This document shows, one piece after another, positions 33,441 through 45,204 of a DNA stretch of 64,000 nt. Under the pieces are notes generated by a model that was not told the DNA's origin, did not search any database, and saw nothing but the letters and a program-made list of their open reading frames with translations. The stretch covers positions 11,780,001 through 11,844,000 of the forward strand of contig NC_085116.1 of assembly GCF_030269925.1 (NCBI RefSeq), in the 5' to 3' direction. Every line of letters starts with the position of its first letter. Position 1 is the stretch's first letter. This DNA is from Bombyx mori. Lineage: Eukaryota > Arthropoda > Insecta > Lepidoptera > Bombycidae. The position numbers and the translations under genes are program-made.

Positions 33441-34570
33441 AAAGTATTGTTGCAATAATTTTAGTTCTGAAATAAAATTAAGTTTCGTGTTAAAAAATGC
33501 TCAGAATACCCGATTTACTTTCCAACAGTCGTCTATCTATATTAGACAGTTCACTACTCTGTGTATGGCGGCTCGTGTTAACTCCGAGTCATTGACTGCC
33601 GACTTCGAGATTAGAAACGGCGCTTTCTACTCGACGGCGGCACTAACTTGGAGCGCGCGACGTTGCCAGCTCGAACGACAGCCGACCGGTTCGAGCTGGC
33701 ACACGGAAAATTTGGTTTTCCAATTTTAAAAAATGATGCGAAAAAATTATGTTTGTTTTGTTAATGATTGTTGGAGGTGCATTATTTTACGGAGAAATTA
33801 TTGTGGGATTGTATATTTTATGTAACTTCAGGCTTACGATTTTGGTATTTGTTTAAATGATGTATAATTTGAAATCGAGGTACACCGAAAACATTACCAA
33901 CCAATACAATTATTATTGTTTTTCAACCGCCCACAAACAGATGCTTTTATAAGTTCTTTACTAATTATACATGAACCACGCATCAAAATTACACTTCGTT
34001 TGGAAAAGATAAGTTAATTGCTGTGACATTGCCGATTCGAGCCTAATGGATGCGTCGGTAAATCTACATTTTTGATGACGTCACTACATAAGAAAAACGG
34101 CCTCATTCAAATTAGCGTTCAACAGCTTTCATCCCTCATGTCATTAGCAAATAACAACGGAGACAGCTACCAGAAGAGAACACATCTCTAACGGTGATCA
34201 ATATCAAGGCCAGCTAAAGATAAAGCCGAGTGCTAAATCAATGCGATATTTCACACCTGCTCCAAGATTTTGCTATAAAAACATCGGCTTGATTTCGCGT
34301 GGGGCGCATCTTCCATCTCTGACTGCTATGTATCAGCTATTTCTATTTGATTAGGTATATGCAGAAAACCGTTAGCGTTATCGATAAGTACGTCTACGGA
34401 GAGGCATTAGTTCTTTTTGCGTTCCGTAACATTACCTTTGTTAAGGGTTCAGTTCATTTTTAAGTTCATCCCTACTATTTTGGAACCAGTGCGTCAACCC
34501 ACAGAGCGCTTCATTCTATGATTTTCGCATTTAAACAATATATCTCGCATAACTCCATAACTAAGCGCTA
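33441..34570. other. Non-repeat region
   Basis: The 33,487-33,729 frame has no recognised motif but overlaps GC-rich text containing a perfect hairpin at 33,665-33,700. One TGACGTCA octamer lies at 34,076. No gene is supported. Confidence 0.35.
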
Positions 34571-34975
34571 TATTTTTTTCTTATTCACTGGTAGCCTAAG
34601 AGGTTATTCCAGATGCGCGTGGGTAGCTGAATTCACGGGCTCAACCTGAGAGAACTCGCTGAAACTAACCCTAGCAAGAGCAGTGCTTCGCAAAATCTAC
34701 CACCAAATAGGGAATCGCGACCCACTGAGAAGATCTAGAAACTCAGTGAGCTATGTCTATGGGTTAGTTCGCTCGTCGGAGAATGATGACCGGTGCTTGA
34801 AGAGCCTAAAAGCAGCGAGAGTGGATCCGACGATGTTTCAGGTGAAGACAGCTGTGCGTTGCCACGTCGCTTGGGTCAGATAAGTAATTAATGGCAGCCA
34901 CTAGACTATAGGGTTATCGTGTCGCGCCGCTTTGTCGAAGTAAAGCCCTATGGAAAGTCCTTATCCAAGAAAGCT
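34571..34975 (-). mobile_element. LINE 3' end (B-type variant), minus strand
   Basis: TTTTTTTCTTATTCACTGGTAG, GGCTCAACCTGAGAGAACTC, CCCTAGCAAGAGCAGTGCTT and GACCCACTGAGAAGATC, with a lost CCGGCG, extending to GTCGCGCCGCTTTGTCGAAG. Same subfamily as 907-1,340. Confidence 0.8.
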
Positions 34976-35036
34976 AGTTACTATATACACTAGCTTACGA
35001 TTCTCTAGTGGGATGGATTCATATCAGACAATGGTT

Positions 35037-35104
35037 GTACACCTGCCCTGGTAAAACTGGAAAGGCCTCCGGGCCACCGGTAAATACTCAAACATAAAAA
35101 AAAT
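35037..35104 (+). mobile_element. LINE 3' tail (C-type), last 68 bp only
   Basis: TACACCTGCCCTGGTAAAAC, AGGCCTCCGGGCCACCGGTA and ACTCAAACATAAAAAAAA. An extremely short insertion. Its wording (CCTGGTAAAACTG, AAACATAAAA) is closest to the tail fused to the tRNA-Ile at 58,767. Confidence 0.75.
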
Positions 35105-35639
35105 ATGTTTGTATTCAAAAAACACGTGCCATGCTCCTAAAAACCTATTTACGACTCAATATTTGACAGATCGCATCAGTATGTATCCATACTTAATAAT
35201 CCTGTATTAGATAGAAGCAATCTTGTGGCCCGGTTTGAAGGGTGGGGCAGCTGTGTTATTAAACCAACTAATAACACTTCCTTATGATTCAAGATTAGGA
35301 CCGCATATGCTTTTATGCAAATTAAATAGGTATGCATTTAAACATGCATTTAAACGAAGGCTTACGTATCAGATATGAGATATTTATTGAGATATTTATT
35401 GCGCTTTTGAGTGAATATATGTAACGGAGTATTGGATCGTGCTTCAAAACTTCGTATTATTTAGACACTAATATAATATATAATAATTTATTATATTTCA
35501 TCATTTATATATTATTATGTACATCTTTATAGTTTATTATATTTATTATACTATATTATTAATACAATTTATGTAATGATTTTTTATGTTTATGGTTTTT
35601 CGATTACAAACTAACTTATATATTTTCTATTTTTAATTT

Positions 35640-35795
35640 TAAACTTAGAACTTATGTCTCAATTATGTGACATACCTAAGTTCATTTACGTTTACGTTGG
35701 CACGTAAGCCGTTTACGTTGTTCACGTCTATGAACTCCAGCAACTTCCACCAGATGGAAAATAAGCTCTCACACCTAAACAATAAAATAATAAAA
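35640..35795 (+). mobile_element. Degenerate Bm1 SINE 3' end
   Basis: CTTAGAACTTATGTCTCAAT, GTCTATGAACTCCAGCAACT and CTCACACCTAAACAATAAAA are in family order with heavy divergence. Confidence 0.55.
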
Positions 35796-35818
35796 ATATT
35801 AATCTTTATATTATTATC

Positions 35819-36061
35819 TTACTGGTGGTAGGACCTCTTGAGAGTCCGCGCGGGTAGGTACCACCACCCTGCCTATTTCTGCCGTGAAGCAGTAATGCGT
35901 TTCGGTTTGAAGGGTTGGGCAGCCGTTGTAACTATACTGACACCTTAGAACTTATGTCTCAAGGTGGGTGGCGCATTTAAGTTGTAGATGTCTATGGGCT
36001 CCAGTAACCACTTAACACCAGGTGGGCTGTGAGCTCGTCCAACCATATAAGCAATAAAAAT
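35819..36061 (+). mobile_element. Bm1 SINE, 3' portion
   Basis: TTACTGGTGGTAGGACCTCT through CCAACCATATAAGCAATAAA. Well conserved, about 25 bp after the degenerate copy. Confidence 0.9.
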
Positions 36062-36472
36062 AACAATCTAAATTTACTCATGAATATGGTGGAGCTCTTA
36101 CGCGTGATATGGCACAGGCATATTTCAGATATGAGAGATTTAAGATTCAAGTCTCCGGAAACAGCGGCGGCTTAAAGAAAATGAAATCTGTTTAATTTTC
36201 ACGTAAATTTCCTACTCAAAACTTGCTTCAATAGCGCCCGTCGTGAAGATAAAACATACTGCCAGATTTCAGGGAATGGTTAGCACTGTTTGCGTGGAAA
36301 GAAACGTGAAGTCTGCCTTCAATGGCAATTAAAAATACTTAATAATTCATTGCATTAAAGATCGGTCATTACATTTTTATATTTTACTACTTTTATGTCG
36401 ATACGCATATTCAACTTTGGAAATAAAAAAATTCTGAATGAGTAGCTTAGAACAGGCAACAGCGCTTTTCTT

Positions 36473-36780
36473 TCCTACCTATGCTAATAGCCTTGAAAAG
36501 CTATTTCAGCTTCTCCTTGACGTGTAGGTGAGCTCACGGGGCTCAAGCCGGGGTGGTGCTAACACTGGCCCTAGCAAGAGCAGTGTTTCACAGAATCTAC
36601 CACCGGATCGGAAACGCGACCCACTGAGAAGATCCGGCGAGAAACTCAGTGGGCTGTGTCTATTCGCTCGTCGAGCTCTTCGTGGCAAGCGACGGGTTCG
36701 ACGAGGACGGTGACCGGTGCTTGTAGTACCTAAAAGCACCGTTAATGGATCGGGAGGATCCGTAATGGAGTGTAAAAATT
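36473..36780 (-). pseudogene. LINE 3' end (B-type) with reverse-transcriptase C-terminus
   Basis: CCTACCTATGCTAATAGCCT is the 3' end. The minus-strand coding end reads LLGTTSTGHRPRRTRRLPRR and ARRANR before a stop. Contains the family stem-loop at about 36,665-36,705. Confidence 0.82.
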
Positions 36781-36852
36781 CTGAATGAGTAGCTTAGAGC
36801 GAACAACAGCGTTCTCCGAGTATTAGACCCTGCGATCGTCAACAGATATTAA

Positions 36853-36965
36853 CCGGTGGTAGGGCGTGTTGGAAGCCTGCCGGGTAGGTACCACCATGCC
36901 TATTTCTGCCGCGAAGCAGATATGCGTACCGGTTCGAAGGCACAGTCATCATACTTTACATCTGA
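36853..36965 (+). mobile_element. Bm1 SINE internal fragment
   Basis: GGTGGTAGGGCGTGTTGGAA, GTAGGTACCACCATGCC, TTTCTGCCGCGAAGCAG. An inverted scrap follows at 36,981. Confidence 0.7.
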
Positions 36966-36980
36966 GAGGTCGCATTCATG

Positions 36981-37038
36981 TTTTTTTTATTATTTTTTTA
37001 TTGCTTAGATGGGTGGACGAGCTCACGGCCCACCTTGT
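36981..37038 (-). mobile_element. Bm1 SINE 3' scrap, minus strand
   Basis: Poly(T) TTATTGCTTAGATGGGTGGA and CGAGCTCACGGCCCACCTTG, then joins a MITE fragment. Confidence 0.8.
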
Positions 37039-37040
37039 AT

Positions 37041-37147
37041 GGAGTTGAAACGTTTGCCTACGTTTGCCGTTAGGAGCGCTGTTCTAAGTGCATACAAATT
37101 TGAGTTAGCTTTTACGCGATCGAAAACGTTAAAACACTCGTACCGTT
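37041..37147. mobile_element. MITE fragment (one end)
   Basis: GAGTTGAAACGTTTGCCTAC, TACAAATTTGAGTTAGCTTT and TACGCGATCGAAAACGTTAA match one half of the complete element at 47,526-47,687. The other terminal repeat is missing. Confidence 0.7.
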
Positions 37148-37465
37148 TTTTCTGGCTCAGCCAGGAGGGGTGGGATTTGCTAGCAATTGCCCGAGCGCCT
37201 CCGAAGGAGACCTAACTACTCAAGAGCAGCTGCTTCGCGAATGAATCTGCTACCGGATCGGAATCGCGAGCCGCTGAGAAGAACCGGCGAGAAAACCAGC
37301 GAGCTGATGCATGGGCTAGGTTGCACGTCGACCTCTTTGTAGAGTTCGACGAATACGGTTACCGGGATCCCTAAGCTTGCTCTTAGTATTAGACCTAAAG
37401 GCGTCGAATGCACAGGTTATTGGATCTCATGGATCTGTAAGGACGTGATGCTCGCAATAAGCACA
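37148..37465 (-). mobile_element. LINE 3' end (C-type), minus strand, short-tail form
   Basis: TTTTTTCTGGCTCAGCCAGG, CGCCTCCGAAGGAGACCTAA, CGGATCGGAATCGCGAGCCG and TGATGCATGGGCTAGGTTGC. The poly(A) follows GGCTGAGCC directly, so the extra tail of the 18,175 and 42,487 copies is absent. Confidence 0.8.
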
Positions 37466-37469
37466 TTGG

Positions 37470-39622
37470 CCTTAATATGTCGAAGAATCCACTACATCAA
37501 TGTGATCGACAATCTATAGTTACCAAAAACAAAGACAAAAATGAAATATATGACAAAACGGATGTTCTGTGTTGGAAACTAATGAATGATGAAGACATGG
37601 TCAGAAATACCCATGCGTAAAGAAATTTCTTTTTCAATTAAATGAAGAAATATTTACACTTGATTTATTCAAAACAACGGTTTAATATCTCTTGTTTATG
37701 TATTTGTGTACTTATTTAGATTCTTCTAGATTCTAGAGCATGGCATAATGGAGGCTATAGGTAAGTTAGATTTTGTTAAAACATTTGTTGTTATAAAAAC
37801 TAACGTTTAAAACCTGAGCGAAACTTATAGTTCTTTCATAAATCTATATTAAAATGAATAGAAAGAACAACCGATCGAAATAAAATTAATTTTCCTTCAA
37901 TAAATTTCAATCAAAAAACAGGTAGCCGAATATAAAAAATCGTTTGTCAATTTATTAATTTTCAACAAAACAAAGAACGCTTAAATTCTGTAACAATCAA
38001 AACAGGCTTCATTTAAATACTTAATGATAGCTCAGAGCTCTACACCCACACGTCTCAAAACTTATTAACAGACGTAAATAATTCGTGGGCAGTTTACATA
38101 TTAACGACACTATTGCCTTCATAAAACCTTCGAGTGAATTAATTATAATTAGTTGCGAAACTCGTGTTCGCTCCAATGTAGGTCCGCCTCTTTATTCAAC
38201 TCGTATTGAACGCACCGAAACCTATACATAGCCATCTGGACGGTCACATAGAAACGCTCCTCAAACGAATAACGCCACAACTCCGATGTTAAGAAACGTA
38301 GCGACTCTAACCCTGCGGAATAGAGTTTATAATGAAACGTAAGTAAAGCATTGAACCCTACAGTCCTAAGCGTTCGTCAGCGTTCTGTTAGTATACAATA
38401 AATATTCGGCGCCAGTTGTGTCGGTACACACATATACATAGAATGGAAACGTTGTGACTCGTTCAGTGCGGCAACGTCGCAACGATTCTCGACGGATTCC
38501 AAGTCCGCTTCATTCGGATTTGTTTAATTCGAAAGAGTCTGAATTATCTGATTGATATCTATTGTAAGCCTTATGTCTGAACGGTAACGTTGTACTTTGA
38601 AACACGGCGTGTCGGTTACTACGTTATGGCGCTATGTTGTTTCCGCGAGGGTAGCGGGCAGAGTAATGTTGGACGCATTGTGTTCGTTTTTTTTACAAAT
38701 GTTGATAGAAATGATGTCAGTTGGCAATTTTTTTGATTACCGTTTTTTGGCCTTGTTTGGAGAATAGAACGTGATACACACGTGGAGATGACTTCATTAT
38801 TAAAGTAATCTTAAATACTGTTAGATAAACACCAAAAAAATATATCTGAAAATACATACGTTTTGTATCATCCCAATTAGGTACCATTGTTGAAAACATT
38901 AAATATTCTTAGGTACTTTTATTAGAATTCGTCAAATGCGATCGACGTGATTCTGAAATCAGCAGAATGATTTTAATTCGAGGTAGTTCACTTATCTGAA
39001 AAAATGTGTTATTTCGTAATCTGTCAATAGTCAGCATATATATTGTTTTGTAATAAAAACATTCTTGGATAAGTCACCCACCTTCTTTGAATAAAACGTA
39101 TTATACTTAACAAGAGAGTAATTACATGCTTTGTAATTTACAGAACACCGCCGATCCTATCTGTCATATTTTTATGTCACATTTTCACCCGTCATTTATA
39201 CCTACTTACGTCAAAAACGAAAAATTTGAATCGGCTTTTCGTACGAAATTTTATTGTAATCTGTATGATTTTGAGTCACAACGCGTCTTTGAGTAATGAG
39301 GTTTTGCTTTATGAAGAAATTAGTGAGATATAAAAAATACAGAGCAAATATTTATGCCTCACTAGATAACAATCGGAACCACAACACGTGTGATGTGTAA
39401 TTAATCACGTTTAGCTTCCACGTTTATTAATTGAGAAAGCCTTAGATCGGCAACTAATATTTGCAATTATAATAGTTCAGGAAGCTTCAGGTAGAAAATA
39501 CGGTAAAAATAATATTATAGTCCGGCCGCTGAAAGAGTTCGTTCTTGATCGGGCGAAAGATGTAACTTTGAAGTGACGTTGAGTGCATTATTATTGGTTT
39601 TATTTAATTTTTATTTAGCAAC
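37470..39622. other. Long non-repeat AT-rich region
   Basis: No gene recognised. 38,200-38,640 is less AT-rich. GTTCAGTGCGG at 38,461 resembles an initiator but has no supporting elements. Confidence 0.4.
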
Positions 39623-39914
39623 TAACTGAGCCGGCAGACTTCGTAGTGCCTCAATCGATAAATAAAAGACCTAAACTTTTGTGTAAAATAAACATAAAAC
39701 AAACAAAAGGAATCCTTCCGACGGGGGACACATCAAAGGGAAAAGAAAATTGTAATTTTCATTTATATTCCGAGCATTTTCATATTTATCTAATTTTTAA
39801 ACCATCTCTGGACTTCCACAAATAATTTAAGATCAAAATTAGCCAAATCGGTCCAGCCGTTCTCGAGTTTTAGCGTGACTAACGAACAGCAATTCATTTT
39901 TATATATATACAGA
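39623..39914 (-). mobile_element. Helitron-type short element, minus strand
   Basis: Same family as 28,475 and 44,689 (GCCGGCAGACTTCGTAGTGC, GAATCCTTCCGACGGGGGAC, GTCCAGCCGTTCTCGAGTTT). The 3' CTAG has decayed to CTAACTGAG-like text; the 5' end is A|TCTGTATATATAT. Confidence 0.7.
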
Positions 39915-40583
39915 TTAATGATTACATTAATATTGAGTTAAATCCATAGCTATCTCTAGACTGCTGGAAAATAACGGTCTGATTAACGTAAAACAGCTCA
40001 AGAAGACACGCATTAGGAACTATAATGACTAGCATTTACCTACAAAACTAATCTAAAATTTTCTAGAATTACGTACCGCTTTTAAAAGGCCACCGCCGAC
40101 GCTAGGAAATTTCATTACGTTCGTGGGGCTATTCGATTTAGAAACAAAACCATTGTGAAAAAGAACCTTGATAGAGAATTTCGAATTAAAAGCACTTGTA
40201 CGGCTTTGTCTCGCCTTTAATAATTTCTTTCTACTATTTGTGACGTTTTGATGATTCTATTTACGCTATTTCATAGTTTTTGTAGTCATGGACGACTGTC
40301 GTCCCTGTAAAAGTAACCATTACAGGGATTACGAAATGACAGCGCCATAAAACACAGAAAATAAAAGGTTCTACATTTTAAAAGGATTAAATCTTTTGAT
40401 ACGCGCCGAGAGAGAACAGTATTTTTCTATATTTGCTTAAGAGATCACAGGCTTAAGTTTAATGAATATCTTGACAGTATGTAGATAGATGTTTAAACAT
40501 TTACTTTTTATTTATTAAGTCGTCCCGTGTCGTTATCGTCTAGGTGAGGTTTTGAACTAGTCTATTTACAATTTATAAATTTA
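39915..40583. other. AT-rich spacer
   Basis: Contains a small hairpin CCCTGTAA...TTACAGGG at about 40,303-40,327. No gene recognised. Confidence 0.35.
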
Positions 40584-40905
40584 CTAGCTTTTGCCCGCGA
40601 CTCCGTCCGCGTGGAATACTTACTTTGGCATAACGCTATATTTTACACCCCACTTCATTTACGTAGAAAGTGAAAATATTTTTGAATTATAGAATGTTAC
40701 GGAGCTATTTAAACCCTTATTTTGAAACATTCTCTATTGGTGCTCCACTTGTATTTGTCTTACCGTGATGTTATATAGCCTATAGCCTTCCTCAATAAAT
40801 TGGCTATCTAACACTGAAAGAATTTTTCAAATTGGACAGTAGTTCCTGAGATTAGCGCGTTCAAACAAACAAACTCTTCAGCTTTATAATATTTTATTAT
40901 TAATA
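40584..40905 (-). mobile_element. Helitron-type element, second family, minus strand
   Basis: The + strand begins at the 3' end: A|CTAGCTTTTGCCCGCGACTC, CGTCCGCGTGGAATACTT. The 5' side reads ATAATATTATAAAGCTGAAG on the minus strand. The CTAG terminus and GACGGAGTCGCGGGC end are typical of lepidopteran Helitron derivatives. A relative is at 51,579. Confidence 0.65.
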
Positions 40906-41024
40906 TAAATTTATTTTGCTGATCACAGCCGAACTGTTGTTTAGCTCACTCGAGCCCATGGACATCACAGCTATGATTACCGTTTAAGCCGCTGCTCATT
41001 AATGCTTTGCGTCAGAGACAGACT

Positions 41025-41308
41025 TTTTTTTGGACCTAAGCTGGTACCATTGACTAACCGAGCGAGTAGGTGAGCTCACGGAGCACAAACCTGACGACAT
41101 TGCTAACAATAACCTTAGCAAGAGCAGTGCTTCGCAGAATCTACCACCGGATCGGAAACGCAACCTACTGAGAAGATCCGGCGAGAAACTCAGTGGGCCG
41201 TGTCTATGGGTTAATTTACTCGCCGAGCCCTTCGTCGCAAGCGACGAATTCGACCAGAACGATGACCAGTGCTTGGGGTACCTAAAAGCACCGTTAGTGG
41301 ATCGGGGT
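41025..41308 (-). pseudogene. LINE 3' end (B-type) with reverse-transcriptase C-terminus remnant
   Basis: GGTGAGCTCACGGAGCACAA, CTTAGCAAGAGCAGTGCTTC, GATCCGGCGAGAAACTCAGT, the stem-loop (GAGCCCTTCGTCGCAAGCGA), and TACCTAAAAGCACCGTTAGT of the coding end. Confidence 0.8.
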
Positions 41309-41494
41309 TTTTAGGTTAGACATTAACAACCTAACTGCCACCACCTTGAGACATGAGTCAGTCTCAGTTTTTGCAGTACAACGGCTGTCCTACCCTTCAA
41401 AACGAAACGCATTACCGCTTCACGTCAAAAATAGGCTGGGCGAAGTTACCTATCCATACAAGTCGTTCTACCCGCAGTAATAACGCCAATGATT
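41309..41494 (-). mobile_element. Degenerate Bm1 SINE, minus strand
   Basis: CCACCACCTTGAGACATGAG, GTACAACGGCTGTCCTACCC, CGCATTACCGCTTCACGTC and CCCGCAGTAATAACGC are in order. Confidence 0.65.
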
Positions 41495-41680
41495 AAAAGA
41501 TGGTATACCTACTGCTGTCTAGAAAAAGTGTTTTGATGATTTACCTAATTCACATACTACGGTGCATTGTTTTCCTAAGGCAGTCTACAATGATCACCGC
41601 GTGAGCGAACACCAATCTCATAAAGGTAGTCAATAAGCAAAATTTTATTCGTAATATAAAAAAAATTACAATAAATAAAC

Positions 41681-41812
41681 TACACTGAGACCTTAGAACT
41701 TATATTTCAAGGTGGGTGGCGCATTTACTTTGTAGATGTCTATGGGCTCTAGTAACCACTTAACACCGGGTGGGCTGTGAACTCGTTCACCCACCTAAGC
41801 AATAAAAAAAAA
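41681..41812 (+). mobile_element. Bm1 SINE, 3' end only
   Basis: CTACACTGAGACCTTAGAAC through CACCTAAGCAATAAAAAAAA. 5'-truncated. Confidence 0.88.
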
Positions 41813-42139
41813 TCCTAATGAAGATTAACAGGTATTCTCAACTTCCACCGCAAATCCGAACCCATAGCGCTAGTTGCACATAAATAAAAAGCGTTAGTTT
41901 TCATCTCGTAACTAGAACAACGAAGTATAAATGGAAATAAAAAATCCTTTAAAATAAATTGAGTTTTAAATTAATTAATGAAATATAGGAACAAAACTGC
42001 AGTTCGTTGCGCTAAAGTATAATTGGTAACAAGAATCATCGAATCCATTCGAGTGTAGTATAAACGGATACTCAGGGTGGCGGCGACAATTGAGACACTG
42101 CATATAATGCATTGAGCCTTCTCTTTAGTTCTAAATGTA

Positions 42140-42488
42140 TATAACACGTCCTTACGGATCCATTAGATCCAATAGCCTGTGCATTAGACGCCTTCAGCTC
42201 TAACACTAGAAGTAGGCTTAGGGACCCCGGTGATCGTACTCGTCGAACTCGACACAGCGAGACGTGCAACCTAACCCATGCATCAGCCCGCTGAGTTTCT
42301 CGACGGATCTTAGTAGTAGATTCATTCGCGAAGTAGTTGCTCTTGAGTTGTTAGGTCTCCTTCGGAGGCGCTCGGGCAGCTGCTAGCAAATCCCACCCCT
42401 CCCGGCTGAGCCTTTGCTCGCCCACCTGTCCTGGTGAAACTGGAAAGGCCTCCGGGCCACCAGTAATTCTTCAATCATAAAAAAAAAT
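42140..42488 (+). mobile_element. LINE 3' end (C-type) with extended tail
   Basis: TCCTTACGGATCCATTAGAT, ACACTAGAAGTAGGCTTAGG, CATCAGCCCGCTGAGTTTCT; a 34-bp gap removes the GATCCGGT block. The full tail follows (GCTGAGCCTTTGCTCGCCCA, AGGCCTCCGGGCCACCAGTA, poly(A)). Confidence 0.82.
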
Positions 42489-43436
42489 TGTATATAAACA
42501 ATAAGATTGAATGCAACTGGATTTGACGAAAGCGTTGGACGCAACTAATGTTAATCAGATATTGGAGTATGAATTATAATTGGGATCGTATGTACTTTTG
42601 TTTAAATATTTGCATATCGTATCCCTTGAACCGAAGTATAACATTTTGACTGAAGTTAAAAGAATCTTGATACCGACTCATGCAACTTAGACAACAACTT
42701 AAACTTTTAGCGGCTCCATTACCCACAATCTTATTTGACGGGTTCTTAGCGCGATTTTCATATTGCGCTGTCGCAAGTGACGCGATCACACTTGTACTGT
42801 ATCTGAACCAGAGATTAACTATCAGATCCTCATCTACTGTAATAAATCTTCATGTCAAGCATGAAAAATTTGTAACCGCTTTACTAGTCGCACTATACTA
42901 GTCTCAACATTCGATTTAAAACCAGAATCGAGTGTTACATAGAGCAACAGCCGTGAATCGTGGCTAGTGTGATATAGAAACATTTTATGGGCAGAAGTCA
43001 ATCGTGGCTCGTCAGTCGTAAATCGTTCACAATGGCTCGTAAAAATACTTTATGACTATCGGTGAGTATGTCGTTACCGCGTGTTCGCGATTTTGTTTAG
43101 AACTGCTCAAAGGAATGTACCTATGGTTCTTTATTAGTAAGTTACATACGTGAGGTTAATTTTTTTAATTGCTATTTTTATGCTGTGGCGGTAGCTATAA
43201 TAGAACACAAAGGTTCGCAAAATAAGTTCGTATATATACCAGTTCCGAACAATAACATTCGGATTATCGAGCCATTTCGCCTGCTCGATCTTCCCTTCCC
43301 TTTATCTTTTCTTCCAACTCATCAGTACCGACCTTAGAAAAACGTTCAATCATTATATTGTATAAATACTAAAATGAGAAACCAAATAAATAAAATAAAA
43401 ATAAAATAAAATATAAAAAAAAAAAAATAAAAAAGA
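42489..43436. other. AT-rich spacer
   Basis: Overlapping frames on both strands near 42,574-42,901 show no recognised domain. No gene supported. Confidence 0.35.
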
Positions 43437-43577
43437 CAATATGCTGAGTTTCTTGCCAGTTCTTCTCAGGACGGAGGCTAGTTTTTGCGAATTGGCGGTA
43501 GTTATTTTTGACGTTCAACAAGTATGTACTTTCATTTATGTTGAATAATTTTTTTTTTGATTTGATTTGATTTGAAA
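43437..43577 (+). mobile_element. LINE 3' tail ending in GATTT repeats
   Basis: AATATGCTGAGTTTCTTGCC, AGTTCTTCTCAGGACGGAGG, GAATTGGCGGTAGTTATTTT, GACGTTCAACAAGTATGTAC and a (TTTGA)n end. This is a widespread lepidopteran LINE 3' end. Confidence 0.6.
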
Positions 43578-44688
43578 CGGGACGAAAGGCAAAGTTTATT
43601 GTCGGACGCCAAAACCCACTTCGGGGTCATAGCGCCAGCGCAGTAGTAGTAGTAGTAGTATTAGGATAAAATTCTACAAAACGGAAACGAAATTTTATGA
43701 AATAGGTATGTGACCCAATAACATAGTGAAAATTTACTGAGTTCAATGGATTTTTTTTTGTAGAAGATACGCAATAAACCTCGTCGGGAAACTTTGTGTC
43801 ATTTCCCCACACTTGTACACTTTCACAAAGGCTGAATGATTAATAAATAAATATTTTCACTCATTTAAACGTGAGGAAATACAAAAAAAAACACCTAATC
43901 ACACAAAGTCGCGCCTCGTGTTCCCGCCAAAATTCCCACATGACGTTCAATGTAGCAAACGTCAGCACGGAATTTAATATTTTATCGATACATGGCAAAG
44001 GGTTTTTACCGAACACATTCAGCTCGTGGTTTGACCCACTTTTAATATTAAATTCAGAGATAATGAAACTCGTTGCATTTTCTCGGCACAAATTATTACT
44101 AATATTACTTATATCATCACTACCTATAATACATTTAAAGATTGTGCATAAAGCCACGAAGCAGTCACTGTCGTATTTATTATGGTAGAAACACTCGATG
44201 TTGCCTGGATCATATTATTTACAAAAGTATCCTATGTGTTAACTGAAATTATGAATAAATTTTTTTTAAGTCCGTTCGTTCGGTCATTTAAGCGTGACTA
44301 AAAAACAAACATCCACATAGACACACTTTCACATTTATAATATTACCATAGAAGAAACTACTGGAAAAAAAATACTACAATTAACTAAATAGTAGGAATG
44401 GTTGTACAAATGGTTGTGGTTCCGACGGTCAAGGTACGATCACACAATGAAGACTTGAACATAAGGGAATGCGGGTACAAACCGCAAAACAACACAAATT
44501 ACTTGTTAAGGCGAGGACTCGACTGTAGCGATACATACCTACTTTTTATGCCAATAAAATCAAATTTAAATATCCTCTTCACTCGCATCGTTCTAGAACG
44601 CGAGAATCTCGATAGTGTTTTTTTTAAATCCCAGTAAAGCTTGTCCTTGATTAGGACATACGACAATTTGCAATCAGAACATGACATA
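43578..44688. other. Unassigned region
   Basis: Includes a short (GTA)n at 43,644-43,660. Mirror frames at 43,861-44,188 on both strands have no recognised domain. No gene supported. Confidence 0.35.
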
Positions 44689-44985
44689 TCTATATATATA
44701 AAAATGAAACCCGTTTTCCGTTGTCACGACATAACATGAAAACGGCTTGACCGATTTGGCTAATTTTGGTCTTGAATTATTTGTTGAAGTCCAGAGAAGG
44801 TTTTAAAGGTTAGATAAATATAAAAATATTCGGAATTAAATAAAAATTACAATTTTGTTTTTCCTTTGATGTGTCCCCCGTCGCGTCGGACGGATTCGTT
44901 TTGTTTGTTTTAAGTTTATCTTAAACAAAAGTTTAGGTCTTTTATTTATCGATTGAGGCACTACGAAGTCTGCCGGGTCAGCTAG
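44689..44985 (+). mobile_element. Helitron-type short element, complete
   Basis: Complete 297-bp copy: A|TCTATATATATAAAAATG at the start and GTCTGCCGGGTCAGCTAG|T at the end. No coding capacity. Confidence 0.75.
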
Positions 44986-45204
44986 TAAGAAATATATATT
45001 AGAAAAAAAGGATCTTATAAAAATTACAGCGGTCGTTGAAACTATTTTACAATTACAATTTTATGAATTACGTTCGAGCAAAATCTAATAATAGCAACAC
45101 GCATAATGCACAAAATGTAGGGCTTCTGCTGAGCTTAGAGTTAGTTCACAGATCGATTTTTTTACAAATCATAAATTTGTTAAAAATAAATTTCCCTTTC
45201 GTAT

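Noticed and set aside
38461..38500. Initiator GTTCAGTGCG with a possible downstream GGATT element
   Set aside because: The downstream element is two bases out of register and no transcript structure is visible.
40303..40327. Hairpin CCCTGTAA...TTACAGGG
   Set aside because: An 8-bp stem is expected several times by chance in 64 kb; nothing around it suggests function.
43861..44188. Mirror-image frames on both strands
   Set aside because: Both open over the same DNA with no domain, acceptor or codon signal favouring either.
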